A DNA stretch of 54,059 nt, taken from positions 1 through 54,059 of the forward strand of contig JAOAPB010000136.1 in the NCBI GenBank assembly GCA_025462645.1, read 5' to 3'. Position 1 is the first letter of the stretch, and each line of letters starts with the position of its first letter. Below the pieces are notes generated by a model that was given only the letters and a program-made list of their open reading frames with translations, made no database searches and was not told where the DNA came from. Below are positions 25,471-34,800 of this stretch, one piece after another. This stretch comes from Edaphobacter sp. Lineage in GTDB: Bacteria; Acidobacteriota; Terriglobia; Terriglobales; Acidobacteriaceae. Both the position numbers and the translations under genes were made by a program.

Positions 25471-26108
25471 GATTTTTTCTCTGGCAGTGGATTCGTGAGG
25501 GCGTGTTCACGTGCGAAGGTGCGTGACGGACACTGGTCGTAGCCGCAGACCTCGCGCTGAGCCAGCTGATGCAGGAGCCACTTGCGCTCTTCGTTGAGTG
25601 GCTCGGCGGCTACAACCTCGCGTCGCAGATTGCCAAGATCAGTCAGCCAGTCACCTGCATCGAGAGGGAGCTGTGCGTTGATGTCTTTGCGGATCTTCTG
25701 CGCCAAAGCAGGGCTGGCTCCAGCCGTGGAGATAGCGATCTGCAAATCTCCTCGCCGCACAACGGAAGGGAAGTAGAAGTCGCAGAAGGGTGGGTCGTCG
25801 ACGGCATTGCAGATGACGTTCTTCTCCTGGGCTTCGTGGAAGACAGCGCGATTCACGGCAGGAACATTGGTAGCGGCAACGACAAGGAAGTTTCCCGTCA
25901 GATCTCCTTCAGCGTACTCGCGTTGACGCCATTCAATCTCTCCGGCGGCTGCAAGGTCAGTAATCCGTTCGGTAGCCTCCGGCGCGATCACCGTCACCTT
26001 CGCGTGCGCCGCCTGCAGCGACTCGATCTTGGACTCGGCCAGATGTCCCGCACCGATGACGATGCAGGGACGGGAGGCGATCTTCAGGAAGATGGGGAAG
26101 AGATCCAT
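25467..26108 (-). CDS. Precorrin-2 dehydrogenase/sirohydrochlorin ferrochelatase (Met8-like)
   Basis: This 213-residue protein corresponds to the N-terminal half of CysG or to Met8. It has an NAD-binding start (CIVIGAGHLAESKIESL), NAVDDPPFCDFYFPSVVRRGDLQIAISTAGASPALAQKIR with the conserved Asp and Ser, and a helical end. It oxidises precorrin-2 to sirohydrochlorin and inserts iron. One deviation is His instead of the usual glycine-rich GGG in GAGHLA. It lies 15 nt downstream of the sirohaem-dependent reductase and overlaps cobA by 4 nt. Confidence 0.92.
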   Translation of the reverse strand: MDLFPIFLKIASRPCIVIGAGHLAESKIESLQAAHAKVTVIAPEATERITDLAAAGEIEWRQREYAEGDLTGNFLVVAATNVPAVNRAVFHEAQEKNVICNAVDDPPFCDFYFPSVVRRGDLQIAISTAGASPALAQKIRKDINAQLPLDAGDWLTDLGNLRREVVAAEPLNEERKWLLHQLAQREVCGYDQCPSRTFAREHALTNPLPEKKS

Positions 26109-26123
26109 GTACTAAAGCTACTA

Positions 26124-27848
26124 CTACTCGCTGGGGGCGTGGCGGCCGGCACCGACCGGTGGCGCATCCCGCTCCACCGGATCGATGAAGGTGCCATTCA
26201 GTTGCGCGCGCAGGCTGTCGTCATCCGTCCGGGCGAAATAGGCCCGGAGATCCTCTTCAGGCTGCCGGTCTGCCAGATAGGCGCGCAGCAGGCGTTCAAT
26301 GGCAGCCGGAACCTCATCGGCAGCGGCTCGATAACCCAGTGGGCGGGCGGTGCGGGCGTACTTGCCCACGGCTCCGCCTACGCAGAAGTAGAAGGCATCG
26401 ACAAGAACACCATCCTTCTTGATCTTCTTGCCCTCGAGTCCGATGTCGGCGATCCAGTGCTGACCGCAGCTGTTGGTGCAGCCCGTCACATGCAGCTTGA
26501 TCTGCTGGTCGAAGCCCGGGAGGCGATCTTCCATCTCGCTGACCAGCCACTTGGAGAAGCCCTTTGTCTCCGCAATGGCGAGCTTGCAAAATTCGGTGCC
26601 GGTGCAGGCGATGGCTCCGCGCCAGAAGGCGGAGACGTCCACCTGTAGGCCAAGCGTGTTGAGCTCGACGACCAGGGCCGTGGTCGACGCATTGGGCACG
26701 TTGACGATCAGGATGTTCTGCATGATCGTGGCCCGCAGTTGGCCGTTGCCGTACTGCTCGGCCAGGTCAGCCAACTTCTCCAGCTGATCGCCTGAGAGGC
26801 GGCCGCGCAGAACCGAAGCCCCTACCGCGGACAGGCCGGGCTGCGCCTGGGGTGTAATCCCGATGTGGTCGCGATAGACGTCGTCGGGGATGACATCCTG
26901 ATCGACCGGACTGGGATCGAGCTTGTAGCCAAGCTTGGCCTCGAGCGCCTCAAGGAAGGTCTCCGAGGTCCATCCGTGCCGCATGAACAGATACTTGATG
27001 CGGGCGCGGGTACGGTTCTCGCGCAACTCCGTCTGCTCGCGAAAGATCTCAGTCGTGGCGTGGACGACGGCGTAGGCCTGGTCCTGACGGATGAACGCGG
27101 GAATGCGGACGGCGATATGAGGCTCCGTGGAGAGTCCCCCGCCGACGCGCAATGTGTAGCCGATCTCATCCGCCCCATTGACGGTCCGTTTGATGGCGGT
27201 CAGTGCCACGTCGTTGATCTCGGGGTAGGTGCACCACAGCGGGCAGCCTGTGACGGAGATCTTGAACTTGCGCGGCAGGTTGTAGAACTCAGGGTTGGCT
27301 GTCAGTTTGTGGGCGATCTCGACCGCTAGCGGAGAGGCATCAATCAACTCATGTCCATCAAGCCCAGCGAGTGGGCAGCCGGTGACATTGCGCACCACGT
27401 CGCCGCAGGCTCCCTTGGGAGAGAGGCCAACCGCGGTGAGAGCATCCACAACTTCAACCAGCGAAGAGAGCGTGAGCCAATGCAGCTGAATATTCTGCCG
27501 CGTCGTGATATCCGCCAGGTTCCGAGCGTGCTTCTTGGTGATGTCGGCAATTACCCGAAGCTGTGCGCTGGTCAGGATGCCATTGGGGAGACCGATGCGC
27601 ATCATGAAATACTCGGTCGCCTTACCCTCCCCGTTGGCTCCGCCGGTGACACCAAGGCCATCCCCCTGCGTATAGACACCCCACCACTTGAAATAGAGCC
27701 CAGTCCACTCCGGCAGAACGGAGTCGCGCCCCTGCCTGGCGAACTCGCGAACCTCATCCCAGGCATCCCACGGATTTTTTGCGAGCTTCAGACGCTCGGA
27801 CTTCTGGGCCTTCGTTTCTTTGACTGGGGGTACCGGGAGTGTAGACAT
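26124..27848 (-). CDS. Ferredoxin-type sulfite/nitrite reductase (sirohaem, 4Fe-4S)
   Basis: This 574-residue assimilatory reductase performs six-electron reduction of sulfite to sulfide or nitrite to ammonium. The 4Fe-4S/sirohaem cysteines are Cys415 and Cys421 in CTGTEFC and Cys457 and Cys461 in CTNSC. Two ferredoxin-like half-domains and RNVTGCPLAGLDGHE are typical. The ATG at 27848 has AAGGA 8 nt upstream. The next two genes make sirohaem. Sequence alone does not separate NirA from Sir, but the polycysteine leader upstream favours sulfite reduction for cysteine synthesis. No nitrate transporter or nitrate reductase is nearby. Confidence 0.93.
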   Translation of the reverse strand: MSTLPVPPVKETKAQKSERLKLAKNPWDAWDEVREFARQGRDSVLPEWTGLYFKWWGVYTQGDGLGVTGGANGEGKATEYFMMRIGLPNGILTSAQLRVIADITKKHARNLADITTRQNIQLHWLTLSSLVEVVDALTAVGLSPKGACGDVVRNVTGCPLAGLDGHELIDASPLAVEIAHKLTANPEFYNLPRKFKISVTGCPLWCTYPEINDVALTAIKRTVNGADEIGYTLRVGGGLSTEPHIAVRIPAFIRQDQAYAVVHATTEIFREQTELRENRTRARIKYLFMRHGWTSETFLEALEAKLGYKLDPSPVDQDVIPDDVYRDHIGITPQAQPGLSAVGASVLRGRLSGDQLEKLADLAEQYGNGQLRATIMQNILIVNVPNASTTALVVELNTLGLQVDVSAFWRGAIACTGTEFCKLAIAETKGFSKWLVSEMEDRLPGFDQQIKLHVTGCTNSCGQHWIADIGLEGKKIKKDGVLVDAFYFCVGGAVGKYARTARPLGYRAAADEVPAAIERLLRAYLADRQPEEDLRAYFARTDDDSLRAQLNGTFIDPVERDAPPVGAGRHAPSE

Positions 27849-27870
27849 GGTGGAAATCCTTTTGACTGGA

Positions 27871-27903
27871 GCAGAAATAAGAAAGCCCACTGGGTCAGTG
27901 GGC
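27871..27903 (-). terminator. Attenuator-like hairpin in the reductase leader
   Basis: GCCCACTG (27896-27903 on the minus strand) and CAGTGGGC (27885-27892) form an 8-bp perfect stem with a 3-nt loop, followed by TTTCTTATTTC. It lies 30 nt after the leader ORF stop and about 37 nt before the reductase ATG, as expected for a transcription attenuator. Confidence 0.7.
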
Positions 27904-27933
27904 GCTGTGTGACTTTGCTGGGATGTTCGGGAC

Positions 27934-27999
27934 TTAGAGGGTAAGCCTGCGAATCGGGCAAAGGCGACGGCGCACGGAGTCGCAACAACAAATACACAT
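27934..27999 (-). CDS. Polycysteine leader peptide upstream of the sulfite/nitrite reductase operon
   Basis: A 21-codon ORF runs from ATG 27999-27997 to TAA 27936-27934. It begins MCICCCDSVRRR, with cysteine at positions 2, 4, 5, 6 and 14 (codons TGT, TGT, TGT, TGC, TGC), and ends IRRLTL. Its neighbours encode a sirohaem-dependent reductase and sirohaem synthesis. Polycysteine leader ORFs that sense cysteine supply in front of sulfur-assimilation operons are known from mycobacteria, where many are leaderless. No Shine-Dalgarno sequence is visible here either; the bases before ATG read CACCTCTCCACC, which is closer to anti-SD. The composition is most unlikely by chance. Confidence 0.72.
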   Translation of the reverse strand: MCICCCDSVRRRLCPIRRLTL

Positions 28000-28045
28000 G
28001 CGACAAGCGGTGGAGAGGTGCGTGCGGTTAATCGCCATCCTCTTA

Positions 28046-28074
28046 AGGTTAACTGGCATTAGGAATCACGTCAA
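28046..28074 (-). promoter_or_regulatory. Candidate promoter for the leader/reductase operon
   Basis: On the minus strand TTGACG (28074-28069) is followed after 17 bp by TAACCT (28051-28046). The -35 box is good and the -10 box weak. Transcription would start near 28039, about 40 nt before the leader ATG. Confidence 0.4.
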
Positions 28075-28099
28075 GGGCTCTATTACAACAATGTGAGTA

Positions 28100-29494
28100 C
28101 TAATCGCTCTGGAAGTTGCTGAAAAGATTATTGAGCGACTCGGCCAGTGTGGGATGCGCCAGATCGGCATCCCGGAGCACGGTGTACTTCAACTTGCCCA
28201 TCATCGCGATCTGAATCATCGACATGATCTCACCACCGCCTTCGCCCAGCACCGCCGCCCCCAGGATCTGCTCCGTCTCCGGATCGACCAGCGCCTTCAT
28301 GAACCCGCGGGAACGGCTCGTCTCCATGGCCCTTGCGACCGACGTCATAGGCAGCTTGGCTATACGAACTTTCTTGCCAAGTTTGGCCGCTTCTCTCTCG
28401 CTGAGGCCAATACGACCCAACTGCGGATCGATAAACACGCAGGACGGAAAGACCCGCCCGGCAATTGTGCCGTCGCCTCCATCGAGAAGATTTGCCTTCA
28501 GAATGCGGTAATCGTCGTAAGAGACATGCGTAAAGGCCGGTCCGCCCTTCACATCACCTAATGCATACACCCCGTCTACGTTCGTCTCTAGTCTGTCATT
28601 CACAGAGACATATCCATGTTCATCCATGGCAATCCCCGCTGCGGCAAGATTCAACATCTCGGTATTGGGATGCCTGCCGGTAGCGATCAACAGATGCGTG
28701 CCCTCCACCGCTTTGCGCTCCCCATCTTGGCTGACGGTCAATAGGACGGTCTTATCGGAAGAGGCTACAGACTCTGCCTCTGCCTCAAGCAGAATCTCTA
28801 CACCATCCTCTCGAAGGATCTTCGCAATCTCATCGGCGATATCGGCATCTTCCGTAGGCAACAACTGCTTGCCACGTTGAATTACCGTCACACGGCTGCC
28901 GAAGCGCCGGAACATCTGTGCGAACTCCAGTCCAATGTAACCGCCACCCAGCACCAGCAGATGCTCCGGGACCACATCGAGTTCCATCACGCTGACGTTA
29001 TCCAGCCAGGGGACACTCTCCAGCCCTTTCAATAGTGGAGTGCTGACGGACAACCCCGTATTGATAACAATGATGTCGGCGCTCAAACTGCGCTCGCCTC
29101 CTCCACTCAACTGCACGCGCACCTGTTTCGGTCCGGTGAACGATCCTTCGCCTCGAATGAGCTCGACGAGCGTCGCCTCCTTCAGGCGTCTCTCGCTGCC
29201 CTCTCGCCAGGTGTTCACCATGTTGCGCTTGCGCTCCCGCACCGCTGGCATATCGACGGACAGCTCACCGATACGTACCCCATAGTCCTTCGCGCGACGG
29301 GCCAGATACGCAACCTCCGCGCTAGCAATCATGGTCTTTGTCGGGGTGCAGCCGTAGTTCACACAGGTTCCGCCCACAGCCGCGCGCTCAATCATGGCTG
29401 TCCGCTTACCCCTCTCAGACAAGGCAACCGCAAGAGGATTTCCCCCTTGCCCCGAGCCTATAATGATTGCGTCATAGTGTGTTGTTTCCGGCAT
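28100..29494 (-). CDS. Pyridine nucleotide-disulfide oxidoreductase (dihydrolipoyl dehydrogenase/mercuric reductase-like)
   Basis: This 464-residue FAD enzyme has the dinucleotide motif IIIGSGQGGNPLA and the redox-active disulfide Cys44/Cys49 in GGTCVNYGCTPTK. A second NAD site reads LLVLGGGYIGLEFAQMF, with FAD motif VYALGDVKGGPAFTH and the C-terminal HPTLAESLNNLF with His-Glu catalytic pair. It lacks an HMA domain and the C-terminal cysteines of true MerA. No 2-oxoacid dehydrogenase genes are nearby, so a general or unknown substrate is more likely than lipoamide. It is 49 nt downstream of the DUF4126 gene. Confidence 0.88.
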   Translation of the reverse strand: MPETTHYDAIIIGSGQGGNPLAVALSERGKRTAMIERAAVGGTCVNYGCTPTKTMIASAEVAYLARRAKDYGVRIGELSVDMPAVRERKRNMVNTWREGSERRLKEATLVELIRGEGSFTGPKQVRVQLSGGGERSLSADIIVINTGLSVSTPLLKGLESVPWLDNVSVMELDVVPEHLLVLGGGYIGLEFAQMFRRFGSRVTVIQRGKQLLPTEDADIADEIAKILREDGVEILLEAEAESVASSDKTVLLTVSQDGERKAVEGTHLLIATGRHPNTEMLNLAAAGIAMDEHGYVSVNDRLETNVDGVYALGDVKGGPAFTHVSYDDYRILKANLLDGGDGTIAGRVFPSCVFIDPQLGRIGLSEREAAKLGKKVRIAKLPMTSVARAMETSRSRGFMKALVDPETEQILGAAVLGEGGGEIMSMIQIAMMGKLKYTVLRDADLAHPTLAESLNNLFSNFQSD

Positions 29495-29543
29495 GAAATC
29501 TCCCTGTGCCGGACCGCAGCTGAGTCCGGCAGCCAGGACAATC

Positions 29544-30020
29544 CTACATGTGAGAGACGATGAAAAGGCCTCCGCAGATCGCGGTGACGTCTTCGACCAG
29601 TGCTACAGCGAGGTCTGGTAGATTGGCTTTTGTCACGAGGGCATGGCGAACGTGATATCCGGCAAAGGTTCCAACCAGCGCCCCTACGATGCCGACTACT
29701 GCACCCATAACGAAACCGCCGCCTGTACTAACCGCCAGTGCTCCTCCACTGAATCCACCGAGAACGATGCGGGCAATTAAGCCGGGGCTAGAGGTTCGCG
29801 CCGGAGTCTTCGGCAGCTTATCCGTCACAAGTTCAACGAGAGCCAACAGGGTGAAGAGACCCAGCGTCACCGGATGCCCGAGGAAACTGAGACTAGTCCC
29901 GGCAAAGTGCAGCCAGCCAAGATGCGCTCCCCAGCATACAGCCGCTGGAGCGGTCAGCGAACGCAGTCCGGCTATGCATCCGATCAGAAAGCAAAAAAGA
30001 AAAACTGTTGTGAGGATCAC
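29544..30020 (-). CDS. DUF4126 family membrane protein
   Basis: This 158-residue integral membrane protein has four or five hydrophobic segments. It starts MILTTVFLFCFLIGCIAGLR and has a glycine-rich middle (GGFSGGALAVSTGGGFVMGA) and VELVTDKLPKTPARTSS, which I recognise as typical of DUF4126. The function is unknown. It precedes the oxidoreductase gene by 49 nt on the same strand, so the two may be co-transcribed. Confidence 0.8.
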   Translation of the reverse strand: MILTTVFLFCFLIGCIAGLRSLTAPAAVCWGAHLGWLHFAGTSLSFLGHPVTLGLFTLLALVELVTDKLPKTPARTSSPGLIARIVLGGFSGGALAVSTGGGFVMGAVVGIVGALVGTFAGYHVRHALVTKANLPDLAVALVEDVTAICGGLFIVSHM

Positions 30021-30298
30021 GAGATACCTTTCTCAACGTAACGAGATGGTTCTTCTTAATCATTCAAGCTGCTTCTGTCGAGTGCAGAAACTCGGAAATC
30101 AACGATTTTCACCTGCAATAGAACAATGGAGACAGTGTCTCGCATTGTCAATTAAAACTTGAAAAGAGCAAAAATGAATCGTAACGCCCGCCTAAACCTT
30201 CAATTGCCAAAGTTGACCCACTGGTCGTGGCGGAGATATTGACGAGTCATCACAGCCCCAATGACGTTACATTGGGTAAATATCTGGAGGAAGTTATT

Positions 30299-30988
30299 GT
30301 GAATAGACGTTTCGTCATCTGTCTGATGTTGGTAACCAGTGCTTTGGTCGGTGCGGCGCAGCAACGCCGAAGTGTCAGCGAAAAGATAGAGTGGACCTAC
30401 TCGGATAAGACGGAGAAACCCGACCCGGCCCTGCCGAACGTTCTACTGATCGGCGATTCCATCACACGCGCGTACTACCAGGCCGTGGCGGAGGATCTGG
30501 AGGGGAAGGCGAACTGCTACTACTTCGCGACCTCCGCTTCCATCGGAGATGAGCGTCTGCCGCCTCAGCTCGCCGAGTACTTTGCGATGATGCATGTACG
30601 CTGGGACGTTGTGCACTTCAACAACGGCATGCATGGATGGGGCTATACAGAGCAGGAGTACCGGCAGTACCTCCCTGAGATGCTGGCGGCAGTTCGCATG
30701 GGAGCCCCGGCGGCAAAATTAGTGTGGGCGTCAACGACGCCGGTAAGGAAGGATAAGGACGGCGGAGCTTCCAACAGTCGTATCGTTGCCCGCAATGCCA
30801 TCGCCTTGGAATTTCTTACAAAACAGCAGATTCCCATGGACGACCAGCATGCGTTGATGTCGCAGCATCAGGATCTGCACTCGGACGATGTTCACTTCAA
30901 TACCGAGGGCAGCGAAGTTCAAGGCAAGCAGGTTGCTGAAAGCGTCATAAGACTACTTCCATCAATCGGGAAGCCTGGCACACGCTAG
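30299..30988 (+). CDS. SGNH/GDSL-type hydrolase, exported
   Basis: This 229-residue protein from the GTG at 30299 is supported by GGAGG at 30286-30290. A signal peptide (NRRFVICLMLVTSALVGAAQ) precedes an SGNH fold: block I NVLLIGDSITRAY with nucleophile Ser, block III VHFNNGMHGWG, and a C-terminal D-x-x-H type SDDVHFN. These enzymes are esterases or deacetylases on lipids and carbohydrates. Location in the periplasm is likely. It is convergent with phoU (20-nt gap) and has no clear partner. Confidence 0.85.
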   Translation: MNRRFVICLMLVTSALVGAAQQRRSVSEKIEWTYSDKTEKPDPALPNVLLIGDSITRAYYQAVAEDLEGKANCYYFATSASIGDERLPPQLAEYFAMMHVRWDVVHFNNGMHGWGYTEQEYRQYLPEMLAAVRMGAPAAKLVWASTTPVRKDKDGGASNSRIVARNAIALEFLTKQQIPMDDQHALMSQHQDLHSDDVHFNTEGSEVQGKQVAESVIRLLPSIGKPGTR

Positions 30989-31008
30989 AGGGGGCAGAAA
31001 TCTGAAGC

Positions 31009-31683
31009 CTATTCAGCCTGGGCTAGCGAAAACTTATGGCGCACATCGGATCCGCGCACCCAGAAGATCACGTCTTCCGCGATGTTCGTGGCGTGATCGG
31101 CGGTACGCTCCAGGTTACGGGAGATGATGATGGCGTTCAGAGCCTGCGTGCTCACCATCGGGTGCTGCATCATCACCTCGATCAGCTCTGCCTGGACAGC
31201 GCGATTCATATCGTCGATCTCATCGTCCATGACGAGTACATGCTCGGCGAGCTTGGCATCAGCCTCCAGGAGGGATTGGATAGCGCAGCGGATCATCACC
31301 CCGACTTTTTCTCCCATGTCGGGAATATCGATGGGTAGTGAGATCTGTGGAAAGTCCTTCTGTGAGCGCGCCCGCTCCGCGATGTTGGTAGCCTGGTCGC
31401 CAATTCGTTCCAGATCGCCGTTGATCTTGATGACCGAGAGGATGAAGCGCAGGTCGATTGCCATCGGCTGTTCTTTGGCGAGAAGATCGTAAGCCATCTC
31501 GTCGACATCGCGCTCCGCGGTATTGATGGCCGCTTCGATCTCTTTGACGTGATCGCACAAGCTCATATCTCCTGTCAGATAGGCCTCAAGCGAGAGCGAG
31601 AGTGCCTGCTGCGACAGAGCGGCCATGGCGAGAAGTTTGTCCTTCAAGGCGACGAGTTGTTGCTGGAAGTTGATCCGGGGCAT
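31009..31683 (-). CDS. phoU: Phosphate signalling complex protein PhoU
   Basis: This 224-residue all-helical protein has two PhoU repeats with metal-binding E-x-x-x-D-type motifs: NGDLERIGDQATNIAERA in the first and SRNLERTADHATNIAEDV in the second. PhoU connects the Pst phosphate transporter to PhoR/PhoB control. The ATG at 31683 (MPRINFQQQLVALKD) matches the usual N-terminus; longer frames upstream lack a ribosome site. The pst genes are not in the window. It lies 124 nt downstream of the transporter-hydrolase fusion on the same strand. Confidence 0.95.
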   Translation of the reverse strand: MPRINFQQQLVALKDKLLAMAALSQQALSLSLEAYLTGDMSLCDHVKEIEAAINTAERDVDEMAYDLLAKEQPMAIDLRFILSVIKINGDLERIGDQATNIAERARSQKDFPQISLPIDIPDMGEKVGVMIRCAIQSLLEADAKLAEHVLVMDDEIDDMNRAVQAELIEVMMQHPMVSTQALNAIIISRNLERTADHATNIAEDVIFWVRGSDVRHKFSLAQAE

Positions 31684-31807
31684 GGGGAGTCCCTTTTTAG
31701 ATAGAGCTCTCTCTATTGTGATGCACAGAAGGGAACCGGAAGATGAATTTGTAAGCGATGGGTTGTTAGATTGGTACCTTTTTGCAGGAGTAGGCTCTGC
31801 AAGGAAC

Positions 31808-34800
31808 CTAGCGATAGAGCAAATAGGCTTGTCGCCGCTGCTTGAAGGCCTCCAGCTCTGCATTCCATGCTGCCGCCATGGCCCGCGGATCTTCATTGTT
31901 TTGTAGCGCGAGCATCGTATTGACGCTGGCGATCAGATGGTCGGCCTTCGCGAGGTTGAACTGTGCGCGATATAGCCGGTATAGGGCGCTAATTACCTCG
32001 ATCCCCAACTCGGGAGCGTCGAGTGCATTGCGGTCGGTCAAAGTCAGGGCAATGCCGGGGATCGTCTTGCCATGCGAGGGATAGTGGTTGCCGTCTTCGG
32101 CCACCGGAAAGCTGATGGGAGCGAAGGTCACGCCGGCGATCTTGCGCTTGGTGAGATATGCGGCCAGAGCAGGGGAGTCGATGTAGGGAGCACCAATCTG
32201 CTCGAACGGCCTCTCCGTTCCACGGCCTACTGAGACGTTGGTTGCATCTAGCAGGCCAAGGCCGGGGTAGAGCGTTGCAGCGGTCAGATTGCGGAGGTTG
32301 GGGCTTGGGTTCGTCCAGGGAAGGTGCGTCTCATCGAAATACTGTCTGCGCTCCCAGTTTTGCATGGCGACTACCGTCAGCTTGGCATTGAGGGGAACTT
32401 GAACGTTAGGCGAGACCGGACTCGGCAGACGCCGCTCTCCGTTGATGTAGCGGGCCAACTCGCCCAACGTAAGGCCATGACGAATGGGTAGCGGCATGTA
32501 GTTTGTGTAGGAGTCCCGTCCGGGGTCGGAGACCGGACCCTGAACCGCAACGCCCGCGATGGGATTGGGGCGGTCCAGCACGACGACTTCGAGCTCATGC
32601 CCCACGGCCTTTTCCTGTGCGGCTGCTTCCAGGAAATAACCCACCACAGCCTCGTAGGTATAGAACCGAACTCCAGCATCCTGCAGATCGATGACGACGG
32701 CGTCGAGATCTTTGAGAGACTCGTGGCTTGGCCGTTTGTCGGAATCCTTAGCACCGTACAGGCTGATGACCGGCAGGTGCGTGATGGGATCGGTATCGTT
32801 GCCTACATCGGTAGAGTCCTTGACACCCAGAATGCCGTGCTCGGGGGAGAAGAGCGTCTTCAGCTCCACCTCCGGAATTGATTTGTTGAGTATGTCGATG
32901 GTGCGGTTGCCTTTGCTGTCCAAACCAGTCTGGTTCGTCATCAGGCCCAGGCGAAGGTGGTCCTTGTGGCGGTGTGAGACCTCGAGCAGGGCGGCAAAGT
33001 GGGTAGATTCAAGAACATCGATACCCGTAAGCGTGGGTTCTGCAGGGCTGGCGGCACTGCTGCTGATGGAAGAGGGATAGAGATTGAGCGCCTGCGCGGC
33101 AGCAGTGGCTACCTGTCCTCGGAGAGCGGAGATGGGGGGATTTCCGCGAGGGTGAACGGCATTGGACAGCAGAATGACAAACGTATCGGATCCGGGATCC
33201 ATCCACAAAGTCGTACCCGTAAATCCAGTGTGGCCGAAGCTCCCGATGGGGAAGATCTCGCCGCGCGGGCGAGAGAATGCGGTATTAATGTCCCATCCAA
33301 AGCCACGCGTTGCGATGCCGGTGGTGGGCTTGCCGTCGGGAGTGAAGATGGTAGCGCCGGGCAGAGCTGTCGAAGGCTGTTCCGGCGTCGTCATCAACCT
33401 CAGCGTGGCCTGCTTCAGAGGAAAAGGCCCTGTATCGTGCAGCAGCTTGTCGAGAAGCGCCTGCGCGTACAGATTGACGTCCCCAGCGGTTGAGAAGACA
33501 CCCGCGTGACCGGCCACTCCGCCCATGCGACGAGTTGTAGGATCATGAACGGCACCACGCAGCAGCTTGTCGTCGGCCAGCGGACCGTCGTCGTTGTGTG
33601 CTGTGGGCGCGATGTTGGAGGTCCAGCTGGCCGGTGGCAGATAGCGTGTATGGGTCATGCCCAGCGGTTGGAAGATGTGTTTGGCGGCATATTGATCGAG
33701 CGACTCGCCACTTAGCTTCTCAACCAGCGCTCCGAGAGTGATGAAGTTGATGTCGGAGTATTTGAACGCAGTACCGGACGCTGTCTCGAGCTTGGAGTTG
33801 AGAGCAAGATCGATGCCGGTCTGCTTGCCGGTCCAGGCCGTCTTCAAGTCCACATCGGGCGGCAATCCAGAGTAGTGCGTCAATAGTTCACGGATAGTCA
33901 CACTCTCTTTGCCGTTGGCCGCAAACTCTGGAAGATATTTGGCGACGGGATCGTCAAACTGGAACTTTCCCGCCTCGTAGAGCTGCATTACAGCTGTGGC
34001 CGTCGCAAGGCACTTGGTCAGCGATGCCATGTCGAAGATTGTGTCTTCGGTCATGGGCTCCACTGTGGGTTCAAGCGCCCGGTTCCCATAGGCTTGCTCG
34101 AAGACCTTCCTGCCGTTGTGATTGATCAGGACCACAGCACCCGGCAGCTTCTTCGCGGCGATGGACTGATTGATGAGAGTGCTGACGGCCGAGAAGTCAG
34201 GGACGTTGGTGGTCGAGCTCTGCAGCGTCTCGTTCGAAGTATTAGAGGCTCTTACCTCTGCCACCGCCCCGGCCGGAACGGCCAGCTGTGTCGCAGCAAG
34301 CAGGAGAACCATGGCTGCGGCCACCGCTTTGGGGCGGGATCTGGCAGGGAGGAGCAGGCTGGCGATGGTACCCACAGCGAATGTCACGATTGCGCCGATG
34401 AACACGTACCAGGTCCATGCAACGTGCGGAAGCGTCATATCCCCCAGCAGTGGGAGACTGGTCAGATGGATCGGGCCGGCCTGAAGCCAGAGGGCAACAT
34501 TGAGGGCGAAGCCGGTAATCATGCCTAAGATTGCTCCGGTCTGTGTGGCATAACGCGTAAGAGTTCCCAGTAGGAAGACTCCCAACAGAGCTCCGTAAGC
34601 GACAGACGCGATAGAGAGCCCAACTTCGACAACATGGCCTTTGCCCCCAGTGTGAACGCTGTAGACTGCCACGGAGAACAGCACCAAAGCCCAGAGAACT
34701 GTGCTGGAACGGGAGATCATCATACGTTCGCGATCATCGGCCTCCGGGCGATAGTGCATGTAGAAGTCTACGACCGTAGTAGACGAAAGAGAATTGAGCG

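Noticed and set aside
26124..27848. Calling the reductase specifically a nitrite reductase (nirA)
   Set aside because: Nitrite and sulfite reductases of this type cannot be separated by eye; the cysteine-rich leader favours sulfite.
28100..29494. Mercuric reductase identity for the disulfide oxidoreductase
   Set aside because: No HMA domain, no C-terminal cysteine pair and no mer genes nearby.
31009..31896. A longer PhoU starting at 31896
   Set aside because: The added 71 residues overlap the fusion gene, lack a ribosome site and do not resemble PhoU.
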